Part shown: positions 26,712 through 35,472 of the stretch, piece after piece
Layout of the letters: each line of letters starts with the position of its first letter
Numbering within the stretch: the first letter of the stretch is position 1
Source of the DNA: Terripilifer sp031921685
Lineage (GTDB): Bacteria; Pseudomonadota; Alphaproteobacteria; Rhizobiales; Beijerinckiaceae
Assembly: GCF_031921685.1 (NCBI RefSeq)
Contig: NZ_JAPDHU010000001.1
Location: forward strand, 2,170,001 to 2,234,000
Direction: 5' to 3'
Length of the DNA: 64,000 nt
Program-made: the position numbers and the translations under genes
Notes under the pieces: model-generated
What the model was told of the DNA's origin: nothing
Database searches by the model: none
What the model saw: only the letters and a program-made list of their open reading frames with translations

Positions 26712-27404
26712 ATGCTGGTGATCATCGACGAGCGACAAGTTGTCCTCAGCGCTTATGCCTCCGGCTTCGGCGAAGCTGGGGTCAGCACGACAAAATTCTC
26801 GCCGTCCGATTTTGGTGAATGGGTTGATGCGGCCACGGGCGCCGATTTCGAAGCCGTTGAAGGTTTCGTCATCGGCAACTGCAGCGAGCAGAACAGCTTT
26901 CCGACGATGATCCGCCGGCGTTCGCGGGCGCCGGTCATCGCGCTGAGCGAGTATCAATCGCTGGAGCATACGCTGGCGCTGTTCGATGCGGGCATGGACG
27001 ATGTCGTCCGCAAGCCCGTGCATGTCCGCGAAATCCTCGCCCGTATCGAAGCGATCCGGCGGCGGGCCGCCGGCGAGCGGCGCGTCAATACGGCCAGGGG
27101 CAATCTGCGGGTGTTCTTCGACGGGCGCGATCCGTTGATCGACGACACGCCGTTCATTCTGCCGCGCCGCGAACGGCGTATCCTCGAGTTTTTCGTCTCG
27201 AAGGCTGGCAAACGCGTCACCAAAACGCAGATTTTCAACGCGGTCTATGGGCTGTTTGACGAATGCGTCGACGAATGCGTGGTGGAAAGCCATGTCAGCA
27301 AGCTGCGCAAGAAGCTGCGTCAGCGCCTGGGCTATGATCCGATCGATTCAAAGCGCTATCTGGGATATTCCTTCGAGCTCAACGAGCAGATTTCGCAGGG
27401 CTGA
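26712..27404 (+). CDS. ftcR: flagellar transcriptional regulator FtcR/Rem type
   Basis: A 230-residue OmpR-type regulator. The receiver-like N-terminus (residues 1-110) lacks an Asp at the usual phosphorylation position (the strand reads EGFVIGNC), so it is an atypical, orphan receiver. The C-terminal winged helix (residues 135-225) is clear: RRERRILEFFVSKAGKRVTK and ESHVSKLRKKLRQRLGYDPI. FtcR of Brucella and Rem of Sinorhizobium activate flagellar genes and are encoded inside the flagellar locus in the same way. No kinase gene is near. Confidence 0.9.
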   Translation: MLVIIDERQVVLSAYASGFGEAGVSTTKFSPSDFGEWVDAATGADFEAVEGFVIGNCSEQNSFPTMIRRRSRAPVIALSEYQSLEHTLALFDAGMDDVVRKPVHVREILARIEAIRRRAAGERRVNTARGNLRVFFDGRDPLIDDTPFILPRRERRILEFFVSKAGKRVTKTQIFNAVYGLFDECVDECVVESHVSKLRKKLRQRLGYDPIDSKRYLGYSFELNEQISQG

Positions 27405-27444
27405 TTGCCCGCGAACGTGCCTTTTCCAGGCGATATGAAGACAG

Positions 27445-27464
27445 GGGAGGCACCGATGCCTCCC
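27445..27464 (+). terminator. hairpin after ftcR
   Basis: Perfect 8-bp stem GGGAGGCA/TGCCTCCC with a CCGA loop, 41 bases past the ftcR stop, without a T-run. A second 7-bp stem GGCCGGA/TCCGGCC lies at 27527-27544, 27 bases past the end of the convergent gene. Either could stabilise or end the two convergent transcripts. Confidence 0.45.
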
Positions 27465-27570
27465 GGGCCGCCTGGCTCCAGCACATCCATTTCATGAAAT
27501 GACGGGTTGGACATCGGCGTGATCGGGCCGGACGTTTCCGGCCGTCCGACATAGGCAGACAAGCCTTCGG

Positions 27571-28110
27571 CTATTTGCCGCTTTCAAGCGTGCCGAGTGG
27601 CGTCTGTATGATCCAGCTTCCGCCGCGGTTTTGAATCGACTGGATCCGGCCGACGCCGGGAATGGCCTCTCCCGCCGAGACGAGCAGGTAGCCAGACGGT
27701 CCCTGCAAAAGCGCCTTGCCGTTGAACACGCCTTGCAAACTATAGGAACTCAGGGTCGCGGGTTGGGGTGGCGCGACCTCTGCCGACCGTGCGGCCGTGC
27801 GGGCAGGTGCGCTCGCCGTCGCTTCGGCGGTGGAGGGGCGCACCGTGCCGGTGACGACGGGGTCGAACTCCATCTCCTTGCGCGCGGGCGTCGGTTCGCT
27901 GGCCTTGGTAGGAAGCCGGCCGCCCGACGGCATGGCAAAGATGCGCAGATGTTCCGCGCCGGGGATCGGCGGTGCCGTCGATGCGGTGATCTTGCTGACG
28001 GCGAAGTTGACGGAGAGGACAGCGCATAACACGCCCATCACACAGAGCGCCGCGTCGGTCTTCCAGGCTGTTTTGCGTTTGCGCATGACGTGGTTTTCCA
28101 CCTCTGTCAT
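27571..28110 (-). CDS. unknown single-span protein downstream of fliI
   Basis: A 179-residue protein: basic cytoplasmic tail, one membrane segment (ALCVMGVLCAVLSVNFAVSK), a Pro/Ala/Thr-rich linker and a small C-terminal domain (SSYSLQGVFNGKALLQGPSG, then AGEAIPGVGRIQSI) that resembles the pilus/secretion-system PilP/GspC-type beta fold in outline. It starts 2 bases after the fliI stop (ATG 28110; TTG 28116 and ATG 28086 are alternatives). Co-transcription with fliI and flgF points to a flagellar role, not yet named. Confidence 0.65.
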   Translation of the reverse strand: MTEVENHVMRKRKTAWKTDAALCVMGVLCAVLSVNFAVSKITASTAPPIPGAEHLRIFAMPSGGRLPTKASEPTPARKEMEFDPVVTGTVRPSTAEATASAPARTAARSAEVAPPQPATLSSYSLQGVFNGKALLQGPSGYLLVSAGEAIPGVGRIQSIQNRGGSWIIQTPLGTLESGK

Positions 28111-28112
28111 CC

Positions 28113-29477
28113 TCAACCGGGCTCGCGAAGTTTTTCGGCGAGATCGCGGAAGGCCTCGTTGCTGAGCGGTTGTCCCGGCGATTGCCGCAAGGCGTCATAA
28201 AGCCTCGGCACCATGCGGACGGCCTGATCGAGTTCCGCATCGCTGCCGGGTGCATAACCGCCCATGGATCTGAGGTCGCGCGTGTCTTCATAGCGCGCCA
28301 CGATCGCGCGCAGCTTGCGCACCAGCTCCATCTGCTCGGGCGACCAGACTTGCGACGACAGGCGCGAGATGGATGAGAGGACGTTGATGGCCGGATAGCG
28401 GCCTTCATCGGCGATGGACCGATCCAGAACGATATGCCCGTCGAGCGTGCCGCGAATGCTGTCGGCAACCGGATCGTTGTGATCGTCGCCATCGACCAGA
28501 ACCGAGAAGATGCCGGTGATCGATCCTTTGCCCGAGGCTCCTGGTCCGGCGCGCTCAAGCAGTTTCGGCAGATCGCTGAAGACGCTGGGCGCATAGCCGC
28601 GCGCCACCGGCGGCTCGCCCGCCGCCAAAGCGATGTCGCGGGAGGCATGGGCGAAGCGCGTGACGGAATCGACGATCAGAAGCACGGAGGCGCCGTCATT
28701 GCGGAAATACTCGGCTATGGTCATCGCCGTCAGCGGCGCCTGCTTGCGCATCATCGGGCTTTCGTCGCCGGTGGCGACGACGATGATGGCGCGCTCGGCG
28801 CCCTCGGCCAAAGAATCTTCCAGGAACTCCCGGACCTCTCGTCCGCGTTCGCCGACCAACGCGATGACGACGATGTCGAAGCCCTTTGCCTGCGCCAGCA
28901 TGCCAAGCAAGGTCGATTTGCCGACGCCAGAACCGGCGAAAATGCCGATGCGTTGGCCCGCGCACAGGGGCGTGAAGACATCGATGGCGAGAACGCCGGT
29001 TTTGACGGCTTCGCTGACGCGGTCCCGGCTCATGGCGGGCGGCGGATCCGTGTCCGTGGCGAAGGGCAGGGTGCCGACTGGCAGTCGTCCCTTCCCGTCG
29101 ACAGGCTGGGCGAGCGAATTGATGACGCGGCCCTGCCAGGCTTTGTCGGGCGCGATGCGCAGGGGGCCGGCGAGCCAGGCGCGCGTGCCAAGGCCCACGT
29201 CCATCCGCGCCTGAAAGGATTTGACGAGAACCTGTTCGTCGATGCGAATGACTTCGCCAAAGGCGGCTTGCCCCGTCGTATCGAACAGAACCTGATCGCC
29301 AAGACGGGCGAATTTCGAAAGGCCGGAGACGGAGTAGGTGCCGGCGGCGACGGATTGGACGAGTCCGCCGATACGGAGCGCCGAATGTTCGGCCGCCGTA
29401 GCGGCAACCGTGGCCGCCAAGCGATCAAGGGCCGACGGGCTGAAATCCATGCGCGCTTCGGAAAACGCCGTCGTCAT
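28113..29477 (-). CDS. fliI: flagellar export ATPase FliI
   Basis: Energises unfolding and entry of export substrates. It has 454 residues with a Walker A motif GSGVGKST near residue 180, the F1-beta-like motif GERGREVREFLED, and the signature ending PSVFSDLPKLLERAG. It overlaps the end of flgF by 4 bases. Its regulator (FliH-like, 9762) and stalk (FliJ-like, 23385) are elsewhere in the locus. Confidence 0.97.
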   Translation of the reverse strand: MTTAFSEARMDFSPSALDRLAATVAATAAEHSALRIGGLVQSVAAGTYSVSGLSKFARLGDQVLFDTTGQAAFGEVIRIDEQVLVKSFQARMDVGLGTRAWLAGPLRIAPDKAWQGRVINSLAQPVDGKGRLPVGTLPFATDTDPPPAMSRDRVSEAVKTGVLAIDVFTPLCAGQRIGIFAGSGVGKSTLLGMLAQAKGFDIVVIALVGERGREVREFLEDSLAEGAERAIIVVATGDESPMMRKQAPLTAMTIAEYFRNDGASVLLIVDSVTRFAHASRDIALAAGEPPVARGYAPSVFSDLPKLLERAGPGASGKGSITGIFSVLVDGDDHNDPVADSIRGTLDGHIVLDRSIADEGRYPAINVLSSISRLSSQVWSPEQMELVRKLRAIVARYEDTRDLRSMGGYAPGSDAELDQAVRMVPRLYDALRQSPGQPLSNEAFRDLAEKLREPG

Positions 29478-30199
29478 ACGCCTGAGCCGAGCGTCTTGAT
29501 TGCGTCGGTGAACGAGGACTCGGAGGATTCCATTGTGTTCGTCATTTCCTCAAACGAGCGCTGGACCATCACGAGGCGGCTCATTTCCATGACCGGGTTC
29601 ACGTTGGAGTTTTCGGTGAATCCCTGCATGAAGCTGTGGAATCGAAAATCGATGATCGGCACCGCCGGGCGATCGGGGATCACACCGGAATTGTCCGTCC
29701 GGGTCAGCTTGGCGCCCTGGTCGATGGAAAACAGACCGAGTGCGCCGACCTGAATACCGTTCTGCGTGATCATGCCGTCGCGCGAAATGGAGACCGGGCC
29801 ATCGGCGGGATTGAGGCGGATCGGGGCATTGCCGGCATCGAGAATGGAATAGCCATTGACCGATTGCAGCAGTCCGTTCTCCGCCATCGTCATGCGGCCG
29901 TCGCGCGTATAGATGGTGCCATTCGGCGTTTGCAGGGCCAGCCAGCCGTCGCCGGAGATGGCGACATCGAGCGGATTGTCCGATTTGACCATCGAGCCGG
30001 AGCGCTGCTGGACATAGGTGTCGCCGGCCGAGGCAAAAGAGACATTCCTGTCGCCGGCGGAGGAGATCAGTTGTTCGAAGCGGATTTCATCGGCGCGAAA
30101 GCCGGTCGTATTGGCGTTGGCGACATTGTTGGCGATCGAATCAAGTTGCCGGCGTGCAGCGATCTGTGCGGAAAGTCCGACATACAGGCTTGATTGCAT
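29474..30199 (-). CDS. flgF: flagellar proximal rod protein FlgF
   Basis: Rod protein of 241 residues, starting MQSSLYVGLSAQIAARRQLD then SIANNVANANTTGFRADEIR. The C-terminus has MEMSRLVMVQRSFEEMTNTM. The reading frame happens to stay open for another 1.1 kb upstream, but that part overlaps the DUF1217 gene in another frame and has no flagellar similarity; ATG 30199 is the only start that gives a normal FlgF. It follows the DUF1217 gene after 2 bases. Confidence 0.95.
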   Translation of the reverse strand: MQSSLYVGLSAQIAARRQLDSIANNVANANTTGFRADEIRFEQLISSAGDRNVSFASAGDTYVQQRSGSMVKSDNPLDVAISGDGWLALQTPNGTIYTRDGRMTMAENGLLQSVNGYSILDAGNAPIRLNPADGPVSISRDGMITQNGIQVGALGLFSIDQGAKLTRTDNSGVIPDRPAVPIIDFRFHSFMQGFTENSNVNPVMEMSRLVMVQRSFEEMTNTMESSESSFTDAIKTLGSGV

Positions 30200-30201
30200 C
30201 C

Positions 30202-30987
30202 CTATCGTCCCAGCTTGAGGGTTTGCAGTTTCATCATCAGGTCGGTGCCGATGCCGATTTGCGACGACTGACCGGTGAAGGCGGCCAGTATGGGAGAGGT
30301 GGTGGTGGGGTCCGTGTTCTGCAGGTCGTACATGCTGGTGAAGCGCTGCAGGAACTTGTCGAGTTTCTTGGGATCCTGCAGGTCGGCGACCTTCAGCCGC
30401 TTGTCGATCTCCTTGGCCTGGGCGTCGATATCCGCCGCCGACATGGCCGAGGGCAGATTGAGCGCCGTTTGCACCACTTTCAGAAGGGCCGCGTCCGCGA
30501 GGATGCTGTAGGAACTGGTGATATTGCCGGCGCTGCGCTTGAAGTAGAGGGCGAGCCGGACGCCGGCATTGTCCTGGCCAGCCGATTCCTCGAGCGTCTG
30601 CTGGTTGTATTTGGCGACCGTTTCGCTCTGCGTCGCGGCGAAGGTGGTGGTCAAATAGCCATAGCGGGCGAAATTGAAGGCCGTGGCGAAGGCCTTGTAT
30701 CTGGGGTCCGCCAGCCTGTTGGCCAGGCTCGATGTGCTCTCCACGCCTTCCTGCAGCACTTTTTTCATCATGCCTTTGGCGTAGGTCATGTCCGAGAGGC
30801 CGAAAGCCTTCATGGCGTAGGAGAAGAGCTTGTCGTCCTTGAGGAAGTCGTCGATGCTTTTGACCTTTTCGATATTGGCCAAATAGTAGTCGGTCGCCCG
30901 CTTGTTGATCGGCTCCGAAGCGATACGATCCAGCGAGCGGGTCATGTCGGAATTGATGATCTTGTAGCTCTGATACGTCGACAGCAT
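30202..30987 (-). CDS. DUF1217 family flagellar protein
   Basis: A protein of about 261 residues beginning MLSTYQSYKIINSDMTRSLD (ATG 30987; GTG 30990 also possible). Features fit DUF1217, a family found almost only next to alphaproteobacterial flagellar genes: repeated helical segments with SYAMKAFGLSDMTYAKGMMK and ALYFKRSAGNITSSYSILAD. Export or rod-associated functions have been suggested for the family; nothing here proves one. First gene of the minus-strand operon with flgF-fliI, divergent from motA. Confidence 0.85.
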   Translation of the reverse strand: MLSTYQSYKIINSDMTRSLDRIASEPINKRATDYYLANIEKVKSIDDFLKDDKLFSYAMKAFGLSDMTYAKGMMKKVLQEGVESTSSLANRLADPRYKAFATAFNFARYGYLTTTFAATQSETVAKYNQQTLEESAGQDNAGVRLALYFKRSAGNITSSYSILADAALLKVVQTALNLPSAMSAADIDAQAKEIDKRLKVADLQDPKKLDKFLQRFTSMYDLQNTDPTTTSPILAAFTGQSSQIGIGTDLMMKLQTLKLGR

Positions 30988-31043
30988 CACCGCACCTTAA
31001 AACTGCACGGCGTTTTCTAAGCTGCCAGCCTTGCGCCAGACTG

Positions 31044-31988
31044 ATGCTGGCGACGAAAGCCCCGCGCAAGGTTGACATCCGCAAAACAGGCACTGACACA
31101 GCAGTGAAAGGCCTCGCTTTGAGTTTCGCCATCGGTCTTACGATAACTCTGGGATGCATGCTGGGTGGCTTCGCCGCGTTGGGCGGACATCTGATCGTCC
31201 TGTGGCAACCCTGGGAATTCGTCATTATTTGCGGGGCGGCCTTCGGCACCTTCATCATCGCCAATCCGGTCTCCACCATCAAGGATACCGGGCGCGCCAT
31301 CGTCGACGTGCTGATGGGCAAAAGCACCAAGGCGGAAGATCACCTCGATGTGCTCGGCCTCATTCATGCGCTGATGCGCGAGCTGCGCGCCAAGGGGCGC
31401 AACGAAGTCGAAGCGCATGTCGACAATCCGGAAGAGTCCGCCATCTTCAAGCAATATCCGAAGGTTCTGGCCAATACGGGATTGCTCACTTTCATCTGCG
31501 ACTATCTGCGTCTGATCATCATCGGCAATGCGCGGACCCATGAAATCGAAGCACTGATGGACGAGGAACTGCACACTGTGCGCCACGACTATCTCAAGCC
31601 TTACACGGCGCTGACGACGGTGGCGGATTCTCTGCCGGCGCTAGGTATCGTCGCTGCCGTGCTGGGGGTGATCAAGGCGATGGGTGCTCTCGATCAATCG
31701 CCGGAATTGCTGGGTGGCCTGATCGGCGCGGCGCTCGTCGGTACGTTCCTTGGCATTTTCATTTCCTATGGCATCGTCACGCCGATCGCGAATAAGATCA
31801 AGATTTCCCGCGAGAAGAAGCATCGGGCCTATATTGTCGTCAAACAGTCGCTTCTCGCTTTTATGAACGGCGCGATGCCGCAGATCGCCGTCGAGCATGG
31901 ACGCAAGACGATCTCTTCCTATGAACGGCCAACCATTGACGAGGTCGAGAATGCGACCGTCTCGGCTGGCGTGAAAGAGGCTGCATAA
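31044..31988 (+). CDS. motA: flagellar stator protein MotA
   Basis: Torque-generating stator subunit, 314 residues, four membrane helices (near residues 27-50, 55-75, 195-220, 225-250). It contains ITLGCMLGGFAALGGHLIVL and SLPALGIVAAVLGVIKAMGA with the conserved Pro residues. ATG 31044 gives a 20-residue basic extension; GTG 31104 would give the usual ~294 residues. Its partner MotB is at 10382, so the stator pair is split, as in rhizobia. Confidence 0.96.
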   Translation: MLATKAPRKVDIRKTGTDTAVKGLALSFAIGLTITLGCMLGGFAALGGHLIVLWQPWEFVIICGAAFGTFIIANPVSTIKDTGRAIVDVLMGKSTKAEDHLDVLGLIHALMRELRAKGRNEVEAHVDNPEESAIFKQYPKVLANTGLLTFICDYLRLIIIGNARTHEIEALMDEELHTVRHDYLKPYTALTTVADSLPALGIVAAVLGVIKAMGALDQSPELLGGLIGAALVGTFLGIFISYGIVTPIANKIKISREKKHRAYIVVKQSLLAFMNGAMPQIAVEHGRKTISSYERPTIDEVENATVSAGVKEAA

Positions 31989-31994
31989 CAGGAC

Positions 31995-32930
31995 ATGACC
32001 GTAGCCCGGACCGATTACAACGAAAGTCCGTCAACCGCCCACAATCCATTGTCCGGCGGGCCCAATCTGGCACGCCTGCCGATGGTTCCCGTCGTCTTCG
32101 ATCGGGTCTCGGCGCAGCTCGCTCTCGAACTTCGCCAGCTCGACGAGGCGGTGAACGTTAGCATCGCCGACATTTCGTATGAAGCGGCGGAGAAAGTTCT
32201 GGCGCGTTCGGAGCCCAAATTTCTCGCCGGCGTTTTCAATGTCGGCGAATGGAATGAGCGTATCGTCGTACTGCTGGATGTGCCTTTTATCCTGACCATG
32301 CTCGAGCGCATGTTCGGTGGAACCGGTGCTCGAACGGCGCCCGATCCGGAACGGCCTTTGTCCAATCTGGAAATCCGCGTCGCCAACAGCCTGTTTCAGA
32401 CGCTCGCCGGTGTCATGCAGACGGGCTTCTCGATCCTGCGGCCTTCTTCCTTCCAATTCGAGGGGACCGAACGGCGCCTTGAGCGGATCGAAATCGGCCG
32501 GCGTTCCAATCCATGCCTGTGCGCCAAGATCAAGATCGCGGCCGGATCGATGGCCGTATTCACGACGATCGTCGTTCCACTCGGCGCTTTGTCCGTACTG
32601 CGATACGATCTTGCACAATCGCCGAAAGATCCACGTGCGAAGACGGATCAAGACTGGAGCCATCAGTTCGGCGAGGAACTGGTCAAGACAGAAGTTTCGC
32701 TGCGGGCAGTTATCAGCGACAACAGTCTGACGCTTGGCGAAATCTCCCGTCTTAAGGTCAATCAGACCCTTTATCTGGAAACGACGATCGACGCGGGTGT
32801 CGTGCTCGAATCAAATGGCAAGCCGCTTTACGAATGTCAGCTTGGACAATCGAATGGCGTGTATACCGCGCGTATCAATCAGTTCATCGGTAGTAAACCG
32901 AACGAGATGCTGCGCCCGATCGCCGATTGA
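31995..32930 (+). CDS. fliM: flagellar motor switch protein FliM
   Basis: Middle C-ring protein, 311 residues. The CheC-like core (residues ~30-220) and the C-terminal FliN-like domain (residues ~230-305, AVISDNSLTLGEISRLKVNQ) are present. The N-terminal CheY-P-binding peptide of enteric FliM (LSQ-EIDALL) is not visible; the protein starts MTVARTDYNESPSTAHNPLS. It lies between motA and fliN with short gaps. Confidence 0.88.
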   Translation: MTVARTDYNESPSTAHNPLSGGPNLARLPMVPVVFDRVSAQLALELRQLDEAVNVSIADISYEAAEKVLARSEPKFLAGVFNVGEWNERIVVLLDVPFILTMLERMFGGTGARTAPDPERPLSNLEIRVANSLFQTLAGVMQTGFSILRPSSFQFEGTERRLERIEIGRRSNPCLCAKIKIAAGSMAVFTTIVVPLGALSVLRYDLAQSPKDPRAKTDQDWSHQFGEELVKTEVSLRAVISDNSLTLGEISRLKVNQTLYLETTIDAGVVLESNGKPLYECQLGQSNGVYTARINQFIGSKPNEMLRPIAD

Positions 32931-32975
32931 AGAGCGATCTGGCCGACAAATTGAAGCGAGAGAAGAAGGTCCGAA

Positions 32976-33284
32976 ATGCGCGAAACATCTGACGTCGGGA
33001 TCAATCCGCCGGCTGGCGGTCCTGATCAGGGCAGCATCGATCATATCCTGCAAATCCCCGTCAAGGTCGACATCGTCCTGGGGTCGACGACCATGCCGGT
33101 CACGAGCTTGATGAAGCTCGGACGTGGCGCCGTGGTCCATCTCGATCAGCGGGTCGGCGATCCTGTCGATGTCGTCGTCAACGGCCGCATCGTGGCGCGC
33201 GGCGAACTCGTCGTCGCCGAGGAGAATGGCTCGCGCATCGGCATTTCCCTGACCGAGATTGTCGGTTCTTCCACTTCCATCTGA
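32976..33284 (+). CDS. fliN: flagellar motor switch protein FliN
   Basis: Lower C-ring protein, 102 residues. It carries the SpoA/FliN domain: ILQIPVKVDIVLGSTTMPVT, LGRGAVVHLDQRVGDPVDVV and VNGRIVARGELVVAEE. AAGAAGG lies 9 bases before the ATG. It pairs with FliM in the switch. Confidence 0.96.
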   Translation: MRETSDVGINPPAGGPDQGSIDHILQIPVKVDIVLGSTTMPVTSLMKLGRGAVVHLDQRVGDPVDVVVNGRIVARGELVVAEENGSRIGISLTEIVGSSTSI

Positions 33285-33302
33285 TTCCTACAGGGCGAGA
33301 GA

Positions 33303-34313
33303 ATGGCCGTCAGGGAAAGCATAAGTATGGGGCCGCCCGTTTCCTGGCTTCGCGGCGTCGACAAGGTCGCTGCGCTGCTGTTGACGATGAACAAGTCCGA
33401 CGCCGGCCGTCTGCTGAAGCACTTCAATCCGCAGGAATTGAAGGACATCACGCGATCCATCTCCAATCTTCGCGAAATTTCGCCTGACGTCGTGCAGCGT
33501 CTGGTTGACGAATTCGCCGCCGATTTCTCGTCGGGCACCAATCTTGTCGGATCGACCGGCGACGCCGAAAAGCTGTTGGCGGAAGCTTTGCCTGCTGAAC
33601 AGGTTTCCGAACTGATGTCCGACGTCTTGGGCAGTTCGAATCAGAGCCTGTGGGATCAGATTTCCCGTGTGGCGGAAGATGATCTGGCGAACTATCTGGC
33701 GGGCGAGCATCCGCAAACCGCGGCCTTGGTGCTTTCGAAGATCAGTCCGATCGCAGCCGCCGGCGTGTTGCGCCAACTGCCGGAAGGCTTGCGCAACGAC
33801 GTGTCGTTCCGGATGCTGGAGATCCAGCCCGTTTCGGATGCCGCGCTGCGGTTGATCGGTCTGGGGCTGCAACAGGATCTGTTGTCGGGCACGCCCGGCA
33901 AGAGCGCGGGAAAAGCCAATACGCAATTCGCCGACATCATGAATCGTTTGGAACGCGACCAGATGGAAGGCATTTTGCAGACGATCGCGGAGACGCGGCC
34001 GGAACAGGCGCAAGCCATTCGCAATCAATTGTTCTCGTTCGAAGATGTGACGAAACTGTCGACCAAGGCGCGTTTGATCCTGTTCGAGAAGGTTCCGGTG
34101 GAGACTGTGATCCTGGCTTTGAACGATACAGAAGCGTCCTTCAAGGAACTGATCCTGTCGTCGTTGTCGTCGCGTGCCAAGCGCATGGTCGAGCAGGAAT
34201 TGGCAAGCGCTCAGGGCGTTTCCAAAAAAGATATCGCCCAGGCGCGGCGCAAGATCGCCGAGACAGTCTTGGCTCTGGCGGAGCGCAACGAGCTGGAAAT
34301 TCACAGCGAATAG
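33303..34313 (+). CDS. fliG: flagellar motor switch protein FliG
   Basis: Rotor protein that binds FliF and meets MotA. It has 336 residues with the N-terminal domain (VDKVAALLLTMNKSDAGRLL), the EHPQT motif (GEHPQTAALVLSKISP) and a C-terminal domain with charged residues for stator contact (LSTKARLILFEKVPVETVIL). Start ATG 33303; an in-frame ATG at 33330 is the alternative. Confidence 0.96.
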   Translation: MAVRESISMGPPVSWLRGVDKVAALLLTMNKSDAGRLLKHFNPQELKDITRSISNLREISPDVVQRLVDEFAADFSSGTNLVGSTGDAEKLLAEALPAEQVSELMSDVLGSSNQSLWDQISRVAEDDLANYLAGEHPQTAALVLSKISPIAAAGVLRQLPEGLRNDVSFRMLEIQPVSDAALRLIGLGLQQDLLSGTPGKSAGKANTQFADIMNRLERDQMEGILQTIAETRPEQAQAIRNQLFSFEDVTKLSTKARLILFEKVPVETVILALNDTEASFKELILSSLSSRAKRMVEQELASAQGVSKKDIAQARRKIAETVLALAERNELEIHSE

Positions 34314-34356
34314 GCGGAGCCCTCCGCCGGACATGCACTTTTAGGAATGGGCGGTC

Positions 34357-35472
34357 ATGTCCGAACAGCCGGATGCCGATTCAAAAACCGAAGACGCAAC
34401 CGAAAAGAAAATTCAGGATACGATCGAGAAAGGCAAAACGCCTTTCTCCAAGGAGGCCGGGGTTTTCGCTTCTCTGTGCGGCCTTCTGATCGTCAGCGCC
34501 TTTCTGGCGGTGCCTGGCGCACGGGCCTTGTCGCAAATGCTGGCTCAGATGATGGACAGCCCGGACGAGTGGACCATTCGCAATGGTCTCGACGTCTTTC
34601 AGGTTTTGGCGCCCATTGGCTTGCAATCGGCGATTTTCGTTCTTCCTGTGGTTGGCATCTTTCTACTGTTCGGCGTCGCCTCGTCCGTGGCACAGAACAT
34701 GCCCAAAGTATCCTTCGATCGGATCGCGCCCGAACTCTCCCGCATTTCGCCGCAAGCCGGTTTCAAACGCCTTTTTGGGCTTTCGGGACTGGTCGAATTT
34801 GGAAAATCGATCGCCAAACTTCTGGCGGTGGGCTGTGTCGCGGTGATCGTTTTGAAGTCGGAAACGGGAATGTTCATCGATTCCGTTTTCGTCGATCCCG
34901 GCTCCATTCCAACGCGCACGCTGACCATCGCCATCAAATTGATCTCCGCTTTGACGATCGGCGTCGGCGTGATCGTCGCGGCGGATCTTCTTTGGGTCAG
35001 GTTCAAGTGGTATCGCGATCTGCGGATGAGCCGCCAGGAAATCAAGGATGAGATGAAGGAATCCGAGGGGGATCCGATCGTCAAATCCCGCCTGCGGTCG
35101 CTGGCGATTTCACGGGCGCGCAAGCGCATGATCGCCGCGGTTCCACGCGCCACGATCGTGATCGCCAATCCGACGCATTATGCGATCGCGCTGCGCTATG
35201 TCAGCGGCGAGAGTGCCGCACCCCTCGTTCTGGCCAAGGGAAAGGATCTCATTGCACTTAAAATCAGAGAAATTGCCGAAAAGAATGGCGTTCCCGTCGT
35301 CGAAGACAAGGCTCTGGCAAGGTCCATGTTCGACGCTGTCACGGTTGATCAATTGATTCCTGCCGCCTTCTACAGGGCCGTGGCCGGACTGATTCATATT
35401 TTACGAACTGAAGGCCAGGAAGGTCTCAGAAGGCGAAAGGCGGACGACATTGCTCCCTTCCCAGAAAGCTGA
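34357..35472 (+). CDS. flhB: flagellar export switch protein FlhB
   Basis: Export-gate protein that changes substrate specificity from rod/hook to filament. It has 371 residues: four membrane helices (~35-55, 85-110, 150-170, 190-215) and a cytoplasmic domain with the self-cleaving NPTH site at residues 271-274. It works with FliK (12888). The 3' end overlaps the next gene by 23 bases. Confidence 0.97.
   Translation: MSEQPDADSKTEDATEKKIQDTIEKGKTPFSKEAGVFASLCGLLIVSAFLAVPGARALSQMLAQMMDSPDEWTIRNGLDVFQVLAPIGLQSAIFVLPVVGIFLLFGVASSVAQNMPKVSFDRIAPELSRISPQAGFKRLFGLSGLVEFGKSIAKLLAVGCVAVIVLKSETGMFIDSVFVDPGSIPTRTLTIAIKLISALTIGVGVIVAADLLWVRFKWYRDLRMSRQEIKDEMKESEGDPIVKSRLRSLAISRARKRMIAAVPRATIVIANPTHYAIALRYVSGESAAPLVLAKGKDLIALKIREIAEKNGVPVVEDKALARSMFDAVTVDQLIPAAFYRAVAGLIHILRTEGQEGLRRRKADDIAPFPES

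Noticed and set aside
28434..29753. 439-codon open frame antisense to fliI
   Set aside because: Shadow frame with Arg/Gly/Asp-rich composition; fliI has all catalytic motifs.
30200..31330. Upstream extension of the flgF frame to 618 codons
   Set aside because: The extension runs through the DUF1217 gene in another frame and antisense to motA, has no flagellar similarity, and ATG 30199 gives a normal-length FlgF.
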